DNA from: Pseudomonas viridiflava
GTDB lineage: Bacteria; Pseudomonadota; Gammaproteobacteria; Pseudomonadales; Pseudomonadaceae
Assembly: GCF_900580865.1 (NCBI RefSeq)
Contig: NZ_UTBZ01000228.1
Coordinates: 62,001-126,000 of the forward strand
Direction: 5' to 3'
DNA: 64,000 nt
Shown piece after piece: positions 1 to 8,677 of this stretch (its first letter is position 1; each line of letters starts with the position of its first letter). The notes beneath the pieces are model-generated. The model ran no database searches. It was not told the DNA's origin and saw only the letters and a program-made list of their open reading frames with translations. A program made the position numbers and the translations under genes.

Positions 1-394
1 GGAACGCCGGGACTGTCATCAGAAAGCGGCTGCCCGATGGCACCTTATCGACATACATCTTGAGCAGGCCAAGGTCGTCATCGACATGCTCCAGCACGTC
101 CATCAACAGCACCAGATCGGCATCGAGGGTGTCGACTTCGCGACGGTAATGCACCGGTTTGCCGGCCGTCGTCGCGCTGGAATCGGCGGGATAGCTGATA
201 TCCACGCACCACGCTTCCCGTGCATCGGTATGCGTCAGCAGATGGTGGGAGAAAAACCCCGAGCCAGCGCCGACATCGAGGATGCGGGTGATGGGCGCCT
301 CACCGAGCAAGCGTGTGGTGGCTGCAGCTTTCGAGCAGTAATACCAATGCTCGCCGATGCTGTCGCCGAGGATGTCGGTTTCCTTGAGATCCAT
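1..394 (-). CDS. Class I SAM-dependent methyltransferase, 3' end outside window
   Basis: This partial gene reads leftward and is cut by the window edge, so only about the first 131 residues are seen. The glycine-rich SAM-binding loop ILDVGAGSGFF lies near residues 38-48, and a motif resembling the post-II segment of class I methyltransferases, LMDVLEHVDDD, follows. The start ATG at 394 lies 3 bases past the stop codon of the upstream glycosyltransferase, so the two are probably one transcription unit. The neighbours suggest methylation of a sugar or glycolipid, but the substrate cannot be read from the fragment. The family call is firm and the function is open. Confidence 0.8.
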   Translation of the reverse strand, partial: MDLKETDILGDSIGEHWYYCSKAAATTRLLGEAPITRILDVGAGSGFFSHHLLTHTDAREAWCVDISYPADSSATTAGKPVHYRREVDTLDADLVLLMDVLEHVDDDLGLLKMYVDKVPSGSRFLMTVPAF

Positions 395-397
395 GTA

Positions 398-1363
398 TCA
401 GTCCTTGGGGTCGTAGACGCGACGCACCAGAAAAACCGGCCGGCGTTTGGATTCGATATACGTGCGGCCCAGGTACTCGCCGAGCACTCCGATGCCAATC
501 AATTGCAGGCCACCGAGAAAGGTTACAGCCACCATCAGCGAGGCATAACCGGGCATGTCGACACCGTGAATCAACGTACGCAAAACAATGAACATGGCGA
601 AGGCAAAAGACACGAACGACACCAGCGCACCCACATAGGTCCAGATCCGCAGCGGCTCGGTGCTGAAACTGGTGATGCCCTCCAACGCGAAATTCCACAG
701 GCGCCAGCCGTTGAACTTGCTCTGACCCGCCACACGCTCGGGGCGCTCGTAATCGACGTGGGTAGTGCGAAACCCGACCCAGGCGAACAGGCCCTTCATA
801 AAGCGCCGAGATTCGGGCAAGGTCAGCAAGGCATCCACCACGCAGCGATCCATCAGACGAAAATCGCCGACGTTCTCGGGTAAAGGCTGTTCGGCGATCT
901 TGTTGTGCAGGCGGTAAAACCAATGGGCCGACGTCTGCTTGGCCCAGGTGTCGCTGCGACGGCTGACGCGATGACCGAGCACCACTTCAAAGCCTTCTCG
1001 CCAGCGTTCGATCATCTGCAGAATGACCTCCGGCGGGTCCTGCAAATCAGCATCGATGGGGACCACGATCTGTCCGGTCGCAATCTGCAAACCGGCGGAC
1101 AGCGCAGCTTCTTTGCCGAAGTTGCGGCTCAGGTCGACGATACGCAGGCGCACATCCTGGCGCTGATGTTCGAGCAGGCGTTCGAGTGTGGCATCGGTGC
1201 TGCCATCGTTGACGAACACCAGCTCAAGATCGATCAACGTCTGCGCCTGAAAGACTTCATTGATGCGCCGCAGAAACGTGTCGAGGCTGTCCTCCTCGTT
1301 AAAAACGGGGACCACCAGCGATAACGTCACCTGCCCGGCCTGTTGCGTTCCGTGCTCAGTCAA
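398..1363 (-). CDS. Family 2 glycosyltransferase with C-terminal membrane anchor (GtrB/ArnC-like)
   Basis: The protein has 321 residues. An N-terminal GT-A fold starts at LSLVVPVFNEEDSL (about residues 14-27), with nucleotide-sugar binding acidic residues in FVNDGSTD and PIDADLQDPPE. The C-terminal third carries two hydrophobic helices (around WTYVGALVSFVSFAFAMF and MVAVTFLGGLQLIGIGVL) followed by GEYLGRTYIESKRRP, the usual end of polyprenyl-phosphate glycosyltransferases. Such enzymes move a sugar from a nucleotide sugar to undecaprenyl phosphate on the cytoplasmic face of the inner membrane. The length fits the family. It is followed immediately by a methyltransferase on the same strand. 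The actual sugar is unknown. Confidence 0.88.
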   Translation of the reverse strand: MTEHGTQQAGQVTLSLVVPVFNEEDSLDTFLRRINEVFQAQTLIDLELVFVNDGSTDATLERLLEHQRQDVRLRIVDLSRNFGKEAALSAGLQIATGQIVVPIDADLQDPPEVILQMIERWREGFEVVLGHRVSRRSDTWAKQTSAHWFYRLHNKIAEQPLPENVGDFRLMDRCVVDALLTLPESRRFMKGLFAWVGFRTTHVDYERPERVAGQSKFNGWRLWNFALEGITSFSTEPLRIWTYVGALVSFVSFAFAMFIVLRTLIHGVDMPGYASLMVAVTFLGGLQLIGIGVLGEYLGRTYIESKRRPVFLVRRVYDPKD

Positions 1364-1641
1364 AGGAGTGCTCTTTTTATAGTGTTTGTCGGTCGCCGAA
1401 CGATATTCGACGCCATGAGCCGTCCCGTATTAAGCAGGAGCGTCGACGGCGTTGCAAGGATCAGACAGCGTCATATTGGCCAATCCACAGGCCTATTCAC
1501 CCGCTCTAGGCCGCGCCCTTCAGAAACATCCGCGAACGATTGGAAACAAATGTCCGATAGCCAAAAAAACCGTCTGCGCTAGGCTTGCGAGCATGCGCCA
1601 CACAGGCTGTCGCACAAATAAAATCGCATGGAGCGAACTGA

Positions 1642-1833
1642 ATGTATTTCGAGATTTACAGGCAATCCAGAGGCACCCCGAGCACCGGCAAAGGGCAATG
1701 GCGCTGGAGACTGAGGGCGGGCAACCACGAGACCATCGCCAGTGGCGAGTCTTATGTGAACAAGGCGGATTGCCTGCATGTGATCGGGTTGATCAAGGCT
1801 GTGCAGGGGGAGACGCCGGTCAAGGAGATTTAG
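1642..1833 (+). CDS. DUF1508 (YegP-like) small protein
   Basis: The product has 63 residues beginning MYFEIYRQSR, with a WRWRLRAGNHETIASGESY segment typical of the DUF1508/YegP fold. That fold is a short beta-rich domain found singly or in tandem in many proteobacteria. Only one copy is present here, so this is the short form. Its cellular role is not established. The gene ends just before a strong bidirectional terminator and stands alone between two convergent or antisense neighbours. Confidence 0.8.
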   Translation: MYFEIYRQSRGTPSTGKGQWRWRLRAGNHETIASGESYVNKADCLHVIGLIKAVQGETPVKEI

Positions 1834-1860
1834 CCGCTCTGCACGACCCTGCGGAAATGG

Positions 1861-1897
1861 AAAAGCCCCACAGTTTAAAGACTGTGAGGCTTTTTTT
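1861..1897. terminator. Bidirectional rho-independent terminator
   Basis: A hairpin pairs CCCACAGT with ACTGTGAGG around a short loop. It is flanked by AAAA on the left and a seven-T run on the right. It lies 27 bases after the DUF1508 stop and can also end leftward transcription coming from the giant glycosyltransferase gene. Confidence 0.8.
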
Positions 1898-1982
1898 CGG
1901 GCCGGTATCGAACAAGCTTGAGCGCTTTAGGCGACCGTGGGAAAGACCTGAACATGACCCGCCTACCATTCAGGCTTCTTGT

Positions 1983-4900
1983 TCAGTCCGCCAGCCAGGC
2001 GTTTCGCCACGCCAACAGATGTTCGTCCTTGAGCATCCAGTGATCGAGTACAACGCTGCGCAGGGCCTCTCCAGCCTTGGCGCTGGCATCGGCTTCAGCA
2101 AGATGTTCGCGAATCGCGGCAATCCAGTCTTGCGAACGGTTACTGACCCTCGTCACCGGGAAATCACCCCGATAACAAACGATATCCGAGCAGATCACGG
2201 GGAAACCACAGGCGCCATATTCCAACAAGCGCAAATTGCTTTTGCAGGCGTTGAAAAAGTTGTCTTTCAGCGGTGCCAAAGCCAGATCCAGGTTCAGGCC
2301 GGCCAGTCTTTGCGGGTATTTTTCGATACTCACCCCCCTATGGAACTCATGGACATAGGGACGCAGTGCTGGTGGGCACATCCCGAAGAACACCCATTCA
2401 ACTTCGCCTTCCAGCGCACGCACCACGTCGGCAATGACTTGCAGATCGGCGCTGTGACTCGAGCCACCGGCCCAGCCAACCCGAGGCTTGCGGCCTTGTT
2501 GGCGATGGCTGGTGAGGTCGCTCCACCAATGGCTCGGCAGACGGTTTTCCATCACCCGGATGTCGGCGTTGAACCCCTTCAGCGCATTGGCCAGCGGCTC
2601 GGTCGACACCACCAAGCGATCGCACAGACCTACGGCTTTCTTCAAGCGTTTGGTGATGTCTTTGGGAAGCAATTCGTGGTTCAAGTTGCCAGCGGGCACG
2701 TCAAGAATATAGTCATCCAGCTCGTAAACCTTGAACGCCCTGGAGAATGCCTTGGTGTCCTGCATGTACTCCAGATGAGGCGTTGTGTGCTGCCCCTGGA
2801 AAATGATCGTGTCCGGCGCAATGCGCTCCAGTTCGGTCGGTTGCAGTCCCTCGTCGCTCACCGTTCCGCCGATCAGCTGCGCGGCTTTCAGGGCAGCGAA
2901 AGGCTGACGCACGCGGTAGTGTCCGCTGCCGAAAGAGTCGAGGGGGTGACACAGCACGTGAGGCAACTCACGACTGGAAAACGGGTGCCAGTCAGTATCG
3001 GTGCAGTATTTGGAGGAGAAGCCACTGCCCTCCAGGGTCAGGTTACGGTTGTAGGCCGGATCGTTGGCGATTTGCGCAAGCCAACGCTGGTACATCACCG
3101 ACTGTTCGCCCTTGAACCGTTTGCGTTTGGCTTCTTCCTTGGTCGTGTCGACGTTGTTCTGGCTCACACTGGCTTCGTGAACGAGCAGCGCATAAGGCGT
3201 CCAGACAATCAGCCGTCCAGCCTGGCCGACTTTCAGGCACAGATCCACATCGTTAAAGGAGACGGCCAGGCCGACCTCGTCCATTCCACCCACTTGCTGG
3301 TACAGCTCGGTGCTGATCATCAAGCAGGCGGCGGTGACCGCGCTGTAGTTCTGATCAAGATGCAAGCGGTGAAGGTAGCCGTTGGACTGCATTGGATCGC
3401 CGATAAACGGGTGGTCTGCAACGCCACGCAACCCGAGTACCACGCCTGCGTGCTGAACAGTCCCGTCGAGGAACAACAGTTTGGCGCCCACTATCCCCAC
3501 TTCTGGCCGCTGGGCGTGATGGAGCAGCGCACCAAGCCAGTCGCCATCGATGATCGCCGTGTCATTGTTGAGCAGCACCAGGTAATCGCCGCGGGCATGG
3601 CTGGCGGCAAAATTATTGATCGCCGAATAGTTGAACGGGTGTGGATATCGCAGGATGCGCACTTTGGGATTGTTCAACAGCTCCATGCCGTTGAACCATT
3701 CCCGGGCTTCGGCGGTTTCGCTGTTGTTATCGACGATGATCAGTTCGTAATTCGTATAACTGGTTTTCTCCATGATGCTTTCGATGCAACGCAGCAGCAT
3801 CGGCAGGCAGTCCTTGGTGGGAATAAGGATCGAGACCAGCGGTTGCTCCGTATGTCGGTAGACCACACGGTTTGCCATTGGCAAAGGTCCGGCCTGCAGC
3901 TCATGAGCGACGCCCAGGCGCTGCAAGTGCGCCCCGACGATGGCTGCCGAGTTCGCGATGACCTGTGGTTCACCGAGCCACTGGGGGAAATTGATTGCCT
4001 GATGCACCAGCACATCCGCAAGGTGCCCGACAGTCCCCAGACCATGATTTTCAATCAGCCGAAAAAGCAAATCATGGGGCGCCAGTTCGCTGAAGGCGGG
4101 ATCAAAGCCGTCAGCCGCCAGTGCAGCCTCGCGACTGAAGGACAGCGCGCGGCCGACATACGGATAACTGCGCAACATATCCAGATTCAAATCCGGTTTG
4201 AATACCGGATTCTGGCAGCCTTCAGCGGTCAGTGAGTCTTCATCGCTGTAGCAAGCGCTGACACCGGGATTGAGCGCGATGCCTTCGGCGAGCAAAAGCA
4301 GCGCATGAGGATCAAGTTCGTCTCCGCCCCGCAGCAGGTACCACCAGTCAACCTCGATCTCCTGCAACAGCTGATTGAGCTGGCTCGGCCAGGATTCGGC
4401 CAGCGGTAGCCAGACCAGATTGTCGGCCGGCGTCACGCCAACAGGTTCAACGTTGGAGAGCACCACGATGGCCGCCGCCTGATAAAGCTGGCGATAGATG
4501 CTTGCCAGGCTGGAACGCAACAGCCCGATGTCACCCGCAGTGTCGGTCAGCACCAACAATACGTCCGGTTGCCGCGGCCAGCTCGCCAGTCGCGCGGGTA
4601 AACCTTCGACTTCGACGGCAGCCAGTTGTCGACTCGCCAGCCAGCGCTGATAAAGGTCGATATTGCGCTGCTCGCGGCCCACATTCGCCAAAACGCCGAA
4701 AAATCGCTCCAACGTGTGTGCGAGGGTGCCGTCGAGCTGGCCGCTTTCCGCTTCGAAATCGTTGCCCTTGAGCTGCATCCGCTCCAGTGGAGCAAACACT
4801 TCAGTTCGTGCAAAGAACATGGTGCCGGAAAAATAATCCGCTTCGTTGACGCCTTGCGGATCAATCCCGCCACGCTCGGCCAAAGTGACAAGCAACGCAC

Positions 4901-5483
4901 GATCGCTTTCGCTGAGGAATCGGGTGACTGGCAGCCGGTATCGCTGGGGACCCAGCATTGGAACGTGCACCGGGTCGGCAAGGTGTTCCAGCGCTCGACT
5001 GAATCGTACCGGGCCCAGCAGATCATCGAATAGTTCAACGCCCCAGTCGTTCTCCCCGCCCAAGTTCAGCGAACGCTGGGTGTGCAGCTTGACCAGCGCG
5101 CGAATGTTATCGGCACGCAAGAACGGCAGCACTCGCAGAAACGGCAAAACGTCCCTGCCGTGGTTCGGCACCCGGTATAGCGAAAAACTCAATGTGCTGG
5201 CCGTCAGCTGAGCACAGATCTCATCGTCTCGACCGGCTACGCAGGTTACGTAGAGATGCAGGCGCTCAGACAGTTTAATCAAACGGCGAAGAATATCTCG
5301 CAGCACTTCGGGGTAATACGCATGGATAACCACGCCGACTGGCGGCTCGCCATCCTCGAATACTGGCGGCTGCGCAACCAGTACTTCGCACCCGTCGGCA
5401 TGGGGTGCGGCGCTGCTGCCTGAATTGACGGACTGACGTTCAGAAACGCGGTGAGCACCTTGGGCTGATGGTGGAATTATCAT
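1983..5483 (-). CDS. Giant multi-domain glycosyltransferase (rhamnan-synthesis-F + two GT2 + GT-B-like modules)
   Basis: About 1166 residues. The N-terminal 280 residues resemble the rhamnan synthesis F/RgpF domain (VVIHAYYPEVLRDIL, then VKLHTQRSL). Residues around 300-520 form a GT2-like module with a DED acidic triad (CYSDEDSL). Residues around 545-800 form a second GT2 module (VSILIPTKDCLPMLLRCIES, with LLNNDTAII). The last 290 residues look like a GT-B enzyme (YELDDYILD, RVGWAGGSSHSADL). Such composites build rhamnose-rich or O-antigen-like polysaccharides at the cytoplasmic membrane face. An in-frame TTG at 5489 precedes the ATG chosen here, and no clear ribosome site separates the two. 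No signal peptide or membrane helix is evident. Confidence 0.85.
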   Translation of the reverse strand: MIIPPSAQGAHRVSERQSVNSGSSAAPHADGCEVLVAQPPVFEDGEPPVGVVIHAYYPEVLRDILRRLIKLSERLHLYVTCVAGRDDEICAQLTASTLSFSLYRVPNHGRDVLPFLRVLPFLRADNIRALVKLHTQRSLNLGGENDWGVELFDDLLGPVRFSRALEHLADPVHVPMLGPQRYRLPVTRFLSESDRALLVTLAERGGIDPQGVNEADYFSGTMFFARTEVFAPLERMQLKGNDFEAESGQLDGTLAHTLERFFGVLANVGREQRNIDLYQRWLASRQLAAVEVEGLPARLASWPRQPDVLLVLTDTAGDIGLLRSSLASIYRQLYQAAAIVVLSNVEPVGVTPADNLVWLPLAESWPSQLNQLLQEIEVDWWYLLRGGDELDPHALLLLAEGIALNPGVSACYSDEDSLTAEGCQNPVFKPDLNLDMLRSYPYVGRALSFSREAALAADGFDPAFSELAPHDLLFRLIENHGLGTVGHLADVLVHQAINFPQWLGEPQVIANSAAIVGAHLQRLGVAHELQAGPLPMANRVVYRHTEQPLVSILIPTKDCLPMLLRCIESIMEKTSYTNYELIIVDNNSETAEAREWFNGMELLNNPKVRILRYPHPFNYSAINNFAASHARGDYLVLLNNDTAIIDGDWLGALLHHAQRPEVGIVGAKLLFLDGTVQHAGVVLGLRGVADHPFIGDPMQSNGYLHRLHLDQNYSAVTAACLMISTELYQQVGGMDEVGLAVSFNDVDLCLKVGQAGRLIVWTPYALLVHEASVSQNNVDTTKEEAKRKRFKGEQSVMYQRWLAQIANDPAYNRNLTLEGSGFSSKYCTDTDWHPFSSRELPHVLCHPLDSFGSGHYRVRQPFAALKAAQLIGGTVSDEGLQPTELERIAPDTIIFQGQHTTPHLEYMQDTKAFSRAFKVYELDDYILDVPAGNLNHELLPKDITKRLKKAVGLCDRLVVSTEPLANALKGFNADIRVMENRLPSHWWSDLTSHRQQGRKPRVGWAGGSSHSADLQVIADVVRALEGEVEWVFFGMCPPALRPYVHEFHRGVSIEKYPQRLAGLNLDLALAPLKDNFFNACKSNLRLLEYGACGFPVICSDIVCYRGDFPVTRVSNRSQDWIAAIREHLAEADASAKAGEALRSVVLDHWMLKDEHLLAWRNAWLAD

Positions 5484-5816
5484 ATTCAAACCAATTCAAA
5501 TAGGGAGCGAGGCTGGAACTCGCTGGATGCACCTTTCACGGCCGAGGTGAGCAAGTATTCACATTAGTGAGAGCGCTGGCCTCATGGCGGGACAGAGGAT
5601 AAACGACGACAGGCGTGTTCTGCTGCTGATCGCTGGCCATAATGACAGCCCCTACTCTGCGAACGCGGCTTTAAACGGGTCGACGAGTCCTGCGAGCGTC
5701 GTATCTCTAATGTCGGCAGAGGCTGCGTTCACTTAAATTGCCTCTCCGATGACCTCACCTTGCAAGACGCGCTTCAGCGCCTTCGCTATCACCACGAATA
5801 CCGGATTCGCAGAAAC
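5484..5816. other. Intergenic region without a recognisable gene
   Basis: This stretch separates the glycosyltransferase start from the tRNA-Ser terminator. It should hold the promoter of the leftward glycosyltransferase gene. I see no convincing ORF, repeat or consensus promoter in it. Confidence 0.5.
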
Positions 5817-5855
5817 GAAAAAGCCCCGTAGATTTTCATCTACGGGGCTTTTTCT
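5817..5855 (-). terminator. Terminator downstream of tRNA-Ser
   Basis: A perfect stem pairs AGCCCCGTAGA with TCTACGGGGCT around a TTTTCA loop, flanked by A and T runs. It sits just 3' of the leftward tRNA-Ser and could stop transcription in either direction. Confidence 0.85.
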
Positions 5856-5861
5856 ATGTAA

Positions 5862-5951
5862 TGGCGGAGAGATAGGGATTCGAACCCTAGGTACCGGTGA
5901 AGGTACAACGGATTTCGAATCCGTCCCATTCGGCCACTCTGGCATCTCTCC
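5862..5951 (-). tRNA. tRNA-Ser(CGA)
   Basis: The minus strand reads GGAGAGATGCCAGAG at its 5' end and closes with ATCTCTCC plus an encoded GCCA. The acceptor stem pairs perfectly, the T arm carries GGTTCGAATCC, and the long variable arm is typical of serine tRNAs. The anticodon loop TTCGAAA gives anticodon CGA, which reads UCG codons. Length is 90 nt with CCA. Confidence 0.95.
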
Positions 5952-6034
5952 AACGGCGCGCATCATAACAACACTTTTACCGAAAGCAAACCCTCTTTCG
6001 AAAATTTCTTCGTGCTATCAGATGCTTGCGTCGA

Positions 6035-6748
6035 TTAAAGCGGTACGCCCAGACGATTGGCGACTTCTTCGTAGGCTTCGATGACGTCACCGAGGCCTTG
6101 GCGGAAGCGGTCTTTGTCCATCTTCTTCTTGGTGTCCTTGTCCCACAGACGGCAGCCGTCCGGGCTGAACTCGTCGCCGAGGACGATCGAGCCGTCGCTG
6201 AACACGCCGAACTCAAGCTTGAAGTCGACCAGCAGCAGGCCGGCGTCGTCGAACAGTTTGGTCAGGACTTCGTTGACCTTGAGCGACAGTTCTTTCATGC
6301 GAACCAGTTGCTCGGCGGTGCCCCAACCGAATGCCACGACGTGGGATTCGTTGATGAACGGGTCGCCCTTGGCGTCGTCCTTCAGGAACAGCTCGAAGGT
6401 GTAAGGGTTGAGCTTCAGGCCTTCTTCGACGCCCAGACGCTTGACCAGGCTGCCAGCAGCGTAGTTACGCACGACGCACTCGACCGGGATCATGTCGAGC
6501 TTCTTCACCAGGACTTCGTTGTCGGCCAGCAGTTTGTCGAATTGGGTCGGTACGCCGGCCGCTTCGAGCTTCTGCATGATGAAGGCGTTGAACTTGTTGT
6601 TGACCATGCCTTTGCGGTCGAGCTGCTCGATGCGCTTGCCGTCGAACGCCGAGGTGTCGTTGCGAAACAGCAGGATCAAGCGGTCAGCGTCGTCGGTCTT
6701 GTAAACCGATTTGGCTTTGCCGCGGTAGAGTTCTTCACGTTTTTCCAT
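6035..6748 (-). CDS. purC: Phosphoribosylaminoimidazole-succinocarboxamide synthase (SAICAR synthetase)
   Basis: The 237 residues match the bacterial PurC length and sequence: the N-terminus MEKREELYRGKAKSVY, the ATP/substrate signatures RNDTSAFDGKR, VECVVRNYAAGSLVKR and LVDFKLEFG, and GDEFSPDGCRLWD. The enzyme joins aspartate to CAIR with ATP in de novo purine synthesis in the cytoplasm. It is the last gene of a leftward cluster dapA-bamC-MBL hydrolase-purC, an arrangement close to the dapA-bamC-purC order of enterobacteria. No unusual features were seen. Confidence 0.98.
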   Translation of the reverse strand: MEKREELYRGKAKSVYKTDDADRLILLFRNDTSAFDGKRIEQLDRKGMVNNKFNAFIMQKLEAAGVPTQFDKLLADNEVLVKKLDMIPVECVVRNYAAGSLVKRLGVEEGLKLNPYTFELFLKDDAKGDPFINESHVVAFGWGTAEQLVRMKELSLKVNEVLTKLFDDAGLLLVDFKLEFGVFSDGSIVLGDEFSPDGCRLWDKDTKKKMDKDRFRQGLGDVIEAYEEVANRLGVPL

Positions 6749-6776
6749 GATGGGCTCCGCTTGCTAAGTAGGTGGG

Positions 6777-7538
6777 CTAGGCGATGTGGCGCCAGTCGAG
6801 CCCTGAATCTTGATCGGCCATTTGCAGCCAGTCCGGGTCGCACCCGAGGGTATCGACAAAACATTGCCGGGCCAGCTGCGGCAGGTTGTTCTTGCTGCTC
6901 AGATGGGCCAGAACCAGGTGTTGCAGACCTTGCCAGCCCAACTCCGACACCAGGAATGCCGCCTGATGGTTGTTCAAATGTCCCAGCTCGCCGCCCACCC
7001 GCTGCTTGAGAAAGTACGGGTAATGACCACGGGCCAGCATGTCGCGACAATGGTTGGACTCGATCATCAACGCATCGAGGTCCCGATAACCGTCCAGCAC
7101 CCGCTCACAGTAGGACCCCAGGTCGGTCAGCAGGCCGAAGCGCCGCTGCTCGTGATCACTGAAGACATACTGAGTCGGTTCCTGCGCATCATGGGCCACG
7201 GCAATGACCCCGATGTTCAGTGCACCGATCTGCAGTTGCTCGCCGCCGGCCAGAAAGCCTGCGGGTTCAATCGGTTTGCGCATCCCGCGCAGTGTGCCGC
7301 GACTGAGGTAGACCGGTAGATTGTAGCGCCGAGACAGTAAACCCACGCCATGCACGTGGTCGGCATGTTCGTGGGTTACGAGTATCGCGCTCAGTTGCGC
7401 CGGATTCACACCCAGGCGCAACAGGCGTTTTTCGGTTTCCCGCAGAGAAAAACCACAATCCACCAGCACATACGTATCAGCACTGGCGATCAGCGTGCCG
7501 TTCCCTTGGCTACCGCTGCCGAGAACGGCAAAACGCAT
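6777..7538 (-). CDS. MBL-fold metallo-hydrolase (YycJ/WalJ-like)
   Basis: The protein has 253 residues and starts MRFAVLGSGSQGN, the usual opening of the YycJ branch of the metallo-beta-lactamase fold. The zinc-binding THEHADHVHG is near residue 55, and downstream His/Asp residues (IESNHCRDML, LAHLSSKNN) complete the metal site. Members are exonuclease-like or uncharacterised hydrolases. It lies between bamC and purC on the same strand: 6 bp separate it from bamC and about 28 bp from purC, so it is probably co-transcribed. The specific substrate is unknown. Confidence 0.88.
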   Translation of the reverse strand: MRFAVLGSGSQGNGTLIASADTYVLVDCGFSLRETEKRLLRLGVNPAQLSAILVTHEHADHVHGVGLLSRRYNLPVYLSRGTLRGMRKPIEPAGFLAGGEQLQIGALNIGVIAVAHDAQEPTQYVFSDHEQRRFGLLTDLGSYCERVLDGYRDLDALMIESNHCRDMLARGHYPYFLKQRVGGELGHLNNHQAAFLVSELGWQGLQHLVLAHLSSKNNLPQLARQCFVDTLGCDPDWLQMADQDSGLDWRHIA

Positions 7539-7544
7539 GGTTGA

Positions 7545-8660
7545 TCAGCCCAGGTTGTCCTGAATCACGCTCAACACTTTGCGTGCCACTTCAGCCGGCG
7601 CGACGGTGTTGATGTTTTTCTCGACGGTCACCTGAATGTTCTCGCCAACCTTGCTCAGGCGAACCTGATAACGCTCGGCACGGGCTTCAACTTCTTCCTT
7701 GCTCGGCGCACTGCCGAACAGGCTGCTGAAGAAACCAGGCTTGTCGTCTTTCTTCTCGGCTTTTTCGGCCAGGTTGATGTAGTACAGGCCGAGGCTGCGG
7801 TTGATGTCTTCAACGCGCCATTCGCCTTGTTCCAATGCACGGCCAACGCTCGACCAGGCACGGTCCAGATCGGTACCGACGTTCAACACCGGGTTACCGC
7901 TGCCGTCTTCGCTGAGGCTGACACGGCTCGGGGTATCGAAATCACGCGAGGCCAGCATCGACACCGAACCGCCCTTCTCGGAGATCCGGCTCATGCTCGC
8001 AAGCATGTCGTCGACCAGCGCTGCGTCCAGGCCAGTGTTGACCGAACGGTTGGTGAAGGCCACGTCGGCCGTGCTGCCGGCAGGACGCTCGGCGCTGACC
8101 ACGTAGATTTCACTGGTGTTGCGCTGCACGCCCGGCTCGATACGCACACGCACGCGGGTTTCGCTGTCGCTGGCGATGCCGGCTGCGCTCAGGCGCTTGG
8201 CCATGGACGCGGACAGTTCGTCGGAATGCTGCCAGGTGGTGGTGAATTCGCCGGTTTGCGGACGCTGTTCATCCAGACGGAAGCCGTTGTCCTGGAAGAA
8301 TTGCACCGCGACTGGCCAGACTTCGGCCGGTGGGTGCTGGGCCACGACCCAACGCGAATCACCGCTCTTCTGCAGCGAGTAATCGCTGGCATCGGCAACG
8401 GCCGACAGCGGCTGAGGACGCGGAACAATGTATTCGCCCTTGGCGGTGTCATCAGCGACGTTACGCGGGATCGGCAACAGCGGATCCAGACGTTTGGAGG
8501 TGCTGACATCCGATGGCAGTTGCATCGGTGCAGTCTGTTGCGCTTCCAGGTAATCGCTACCACGGTCACGGAAATAACCTTCCGGGCCCCAGACCCATCC
8601 GCAGCCACTGGTGCTGGAGATAATCAAGGCAAGTGCGGAAAGTCCGGCCATTCGCTTCAT
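7545..8660 (-). CDS. bamC: Outer-membrane protein assembly lipoprotein BamC
   Basis: BamC is an accessory lipoprotein of the BAM complex, which folds outer-membrane beta-barrels. The start chosen is MKRMAGL at 8660, giving 371 residues. It places a signal peptide and lipobox (SSTSGC) at the correct distance, whereas the longer reading adds 12 non-family residues. The unstructured N-terminal segment after the Cys (GWVWGPEGYFRDRGSDYLEA) is the part known to bind BamD. Two helix-grip domains follow, the second ending near VTVEKNINTVAP. It starts 17 bp after the dapA stop, and the pairing dapA-bamC is conserved. Confidence 0.93.
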   Translation of the reverse strand: MKRMAGLSALALIISSTSGCGWVWGPEGYFRDRGSDYLEAQQTAPMQLPSDVSTSKRLDPLLPIPRNVADDTAKGEYIVPRPQPLSAVADASDYSLQKSGDSRWVVAQHPPAEVWPVAVQFFQDNGFRLDEQRPQTGEFTTTWQHSDELSASMAKRLSAAGIASDSETRVRVRIEPGVQRNTSEIYVVSAERPAGSTADVAFTNRSVNTGLDAALVDDMLASMSRISEKGGSVSMLASRDFDTPSRVSLSEDGSGNPVLNVGTDLDRAWSSVGRALEQGEWRVEDINRSLGLYYINLAEKAEKKDDKPGFFSSLFGSAPSKEEVEARAERYQVRLSKVGENIQVTVEKNINTVAPAEVARKVLSVIQDNLG

Positions 8661-8677
8661 GCGTTGTACTTCCTCAA

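Noticed and set aside
1452..4235. 927-residue open frame on the plus strand
   Set aside because: It runs antisense to the giant glycosyltransferase, whose domains are clear. Its product shows no family features, and the open frame comes from codon bias.
6026..7009. 327-residue frame antisense to purC
   Set aside because: purC and the MBL hydrolase are certain on the minus strand, and this frame is a low-complexity shadow.
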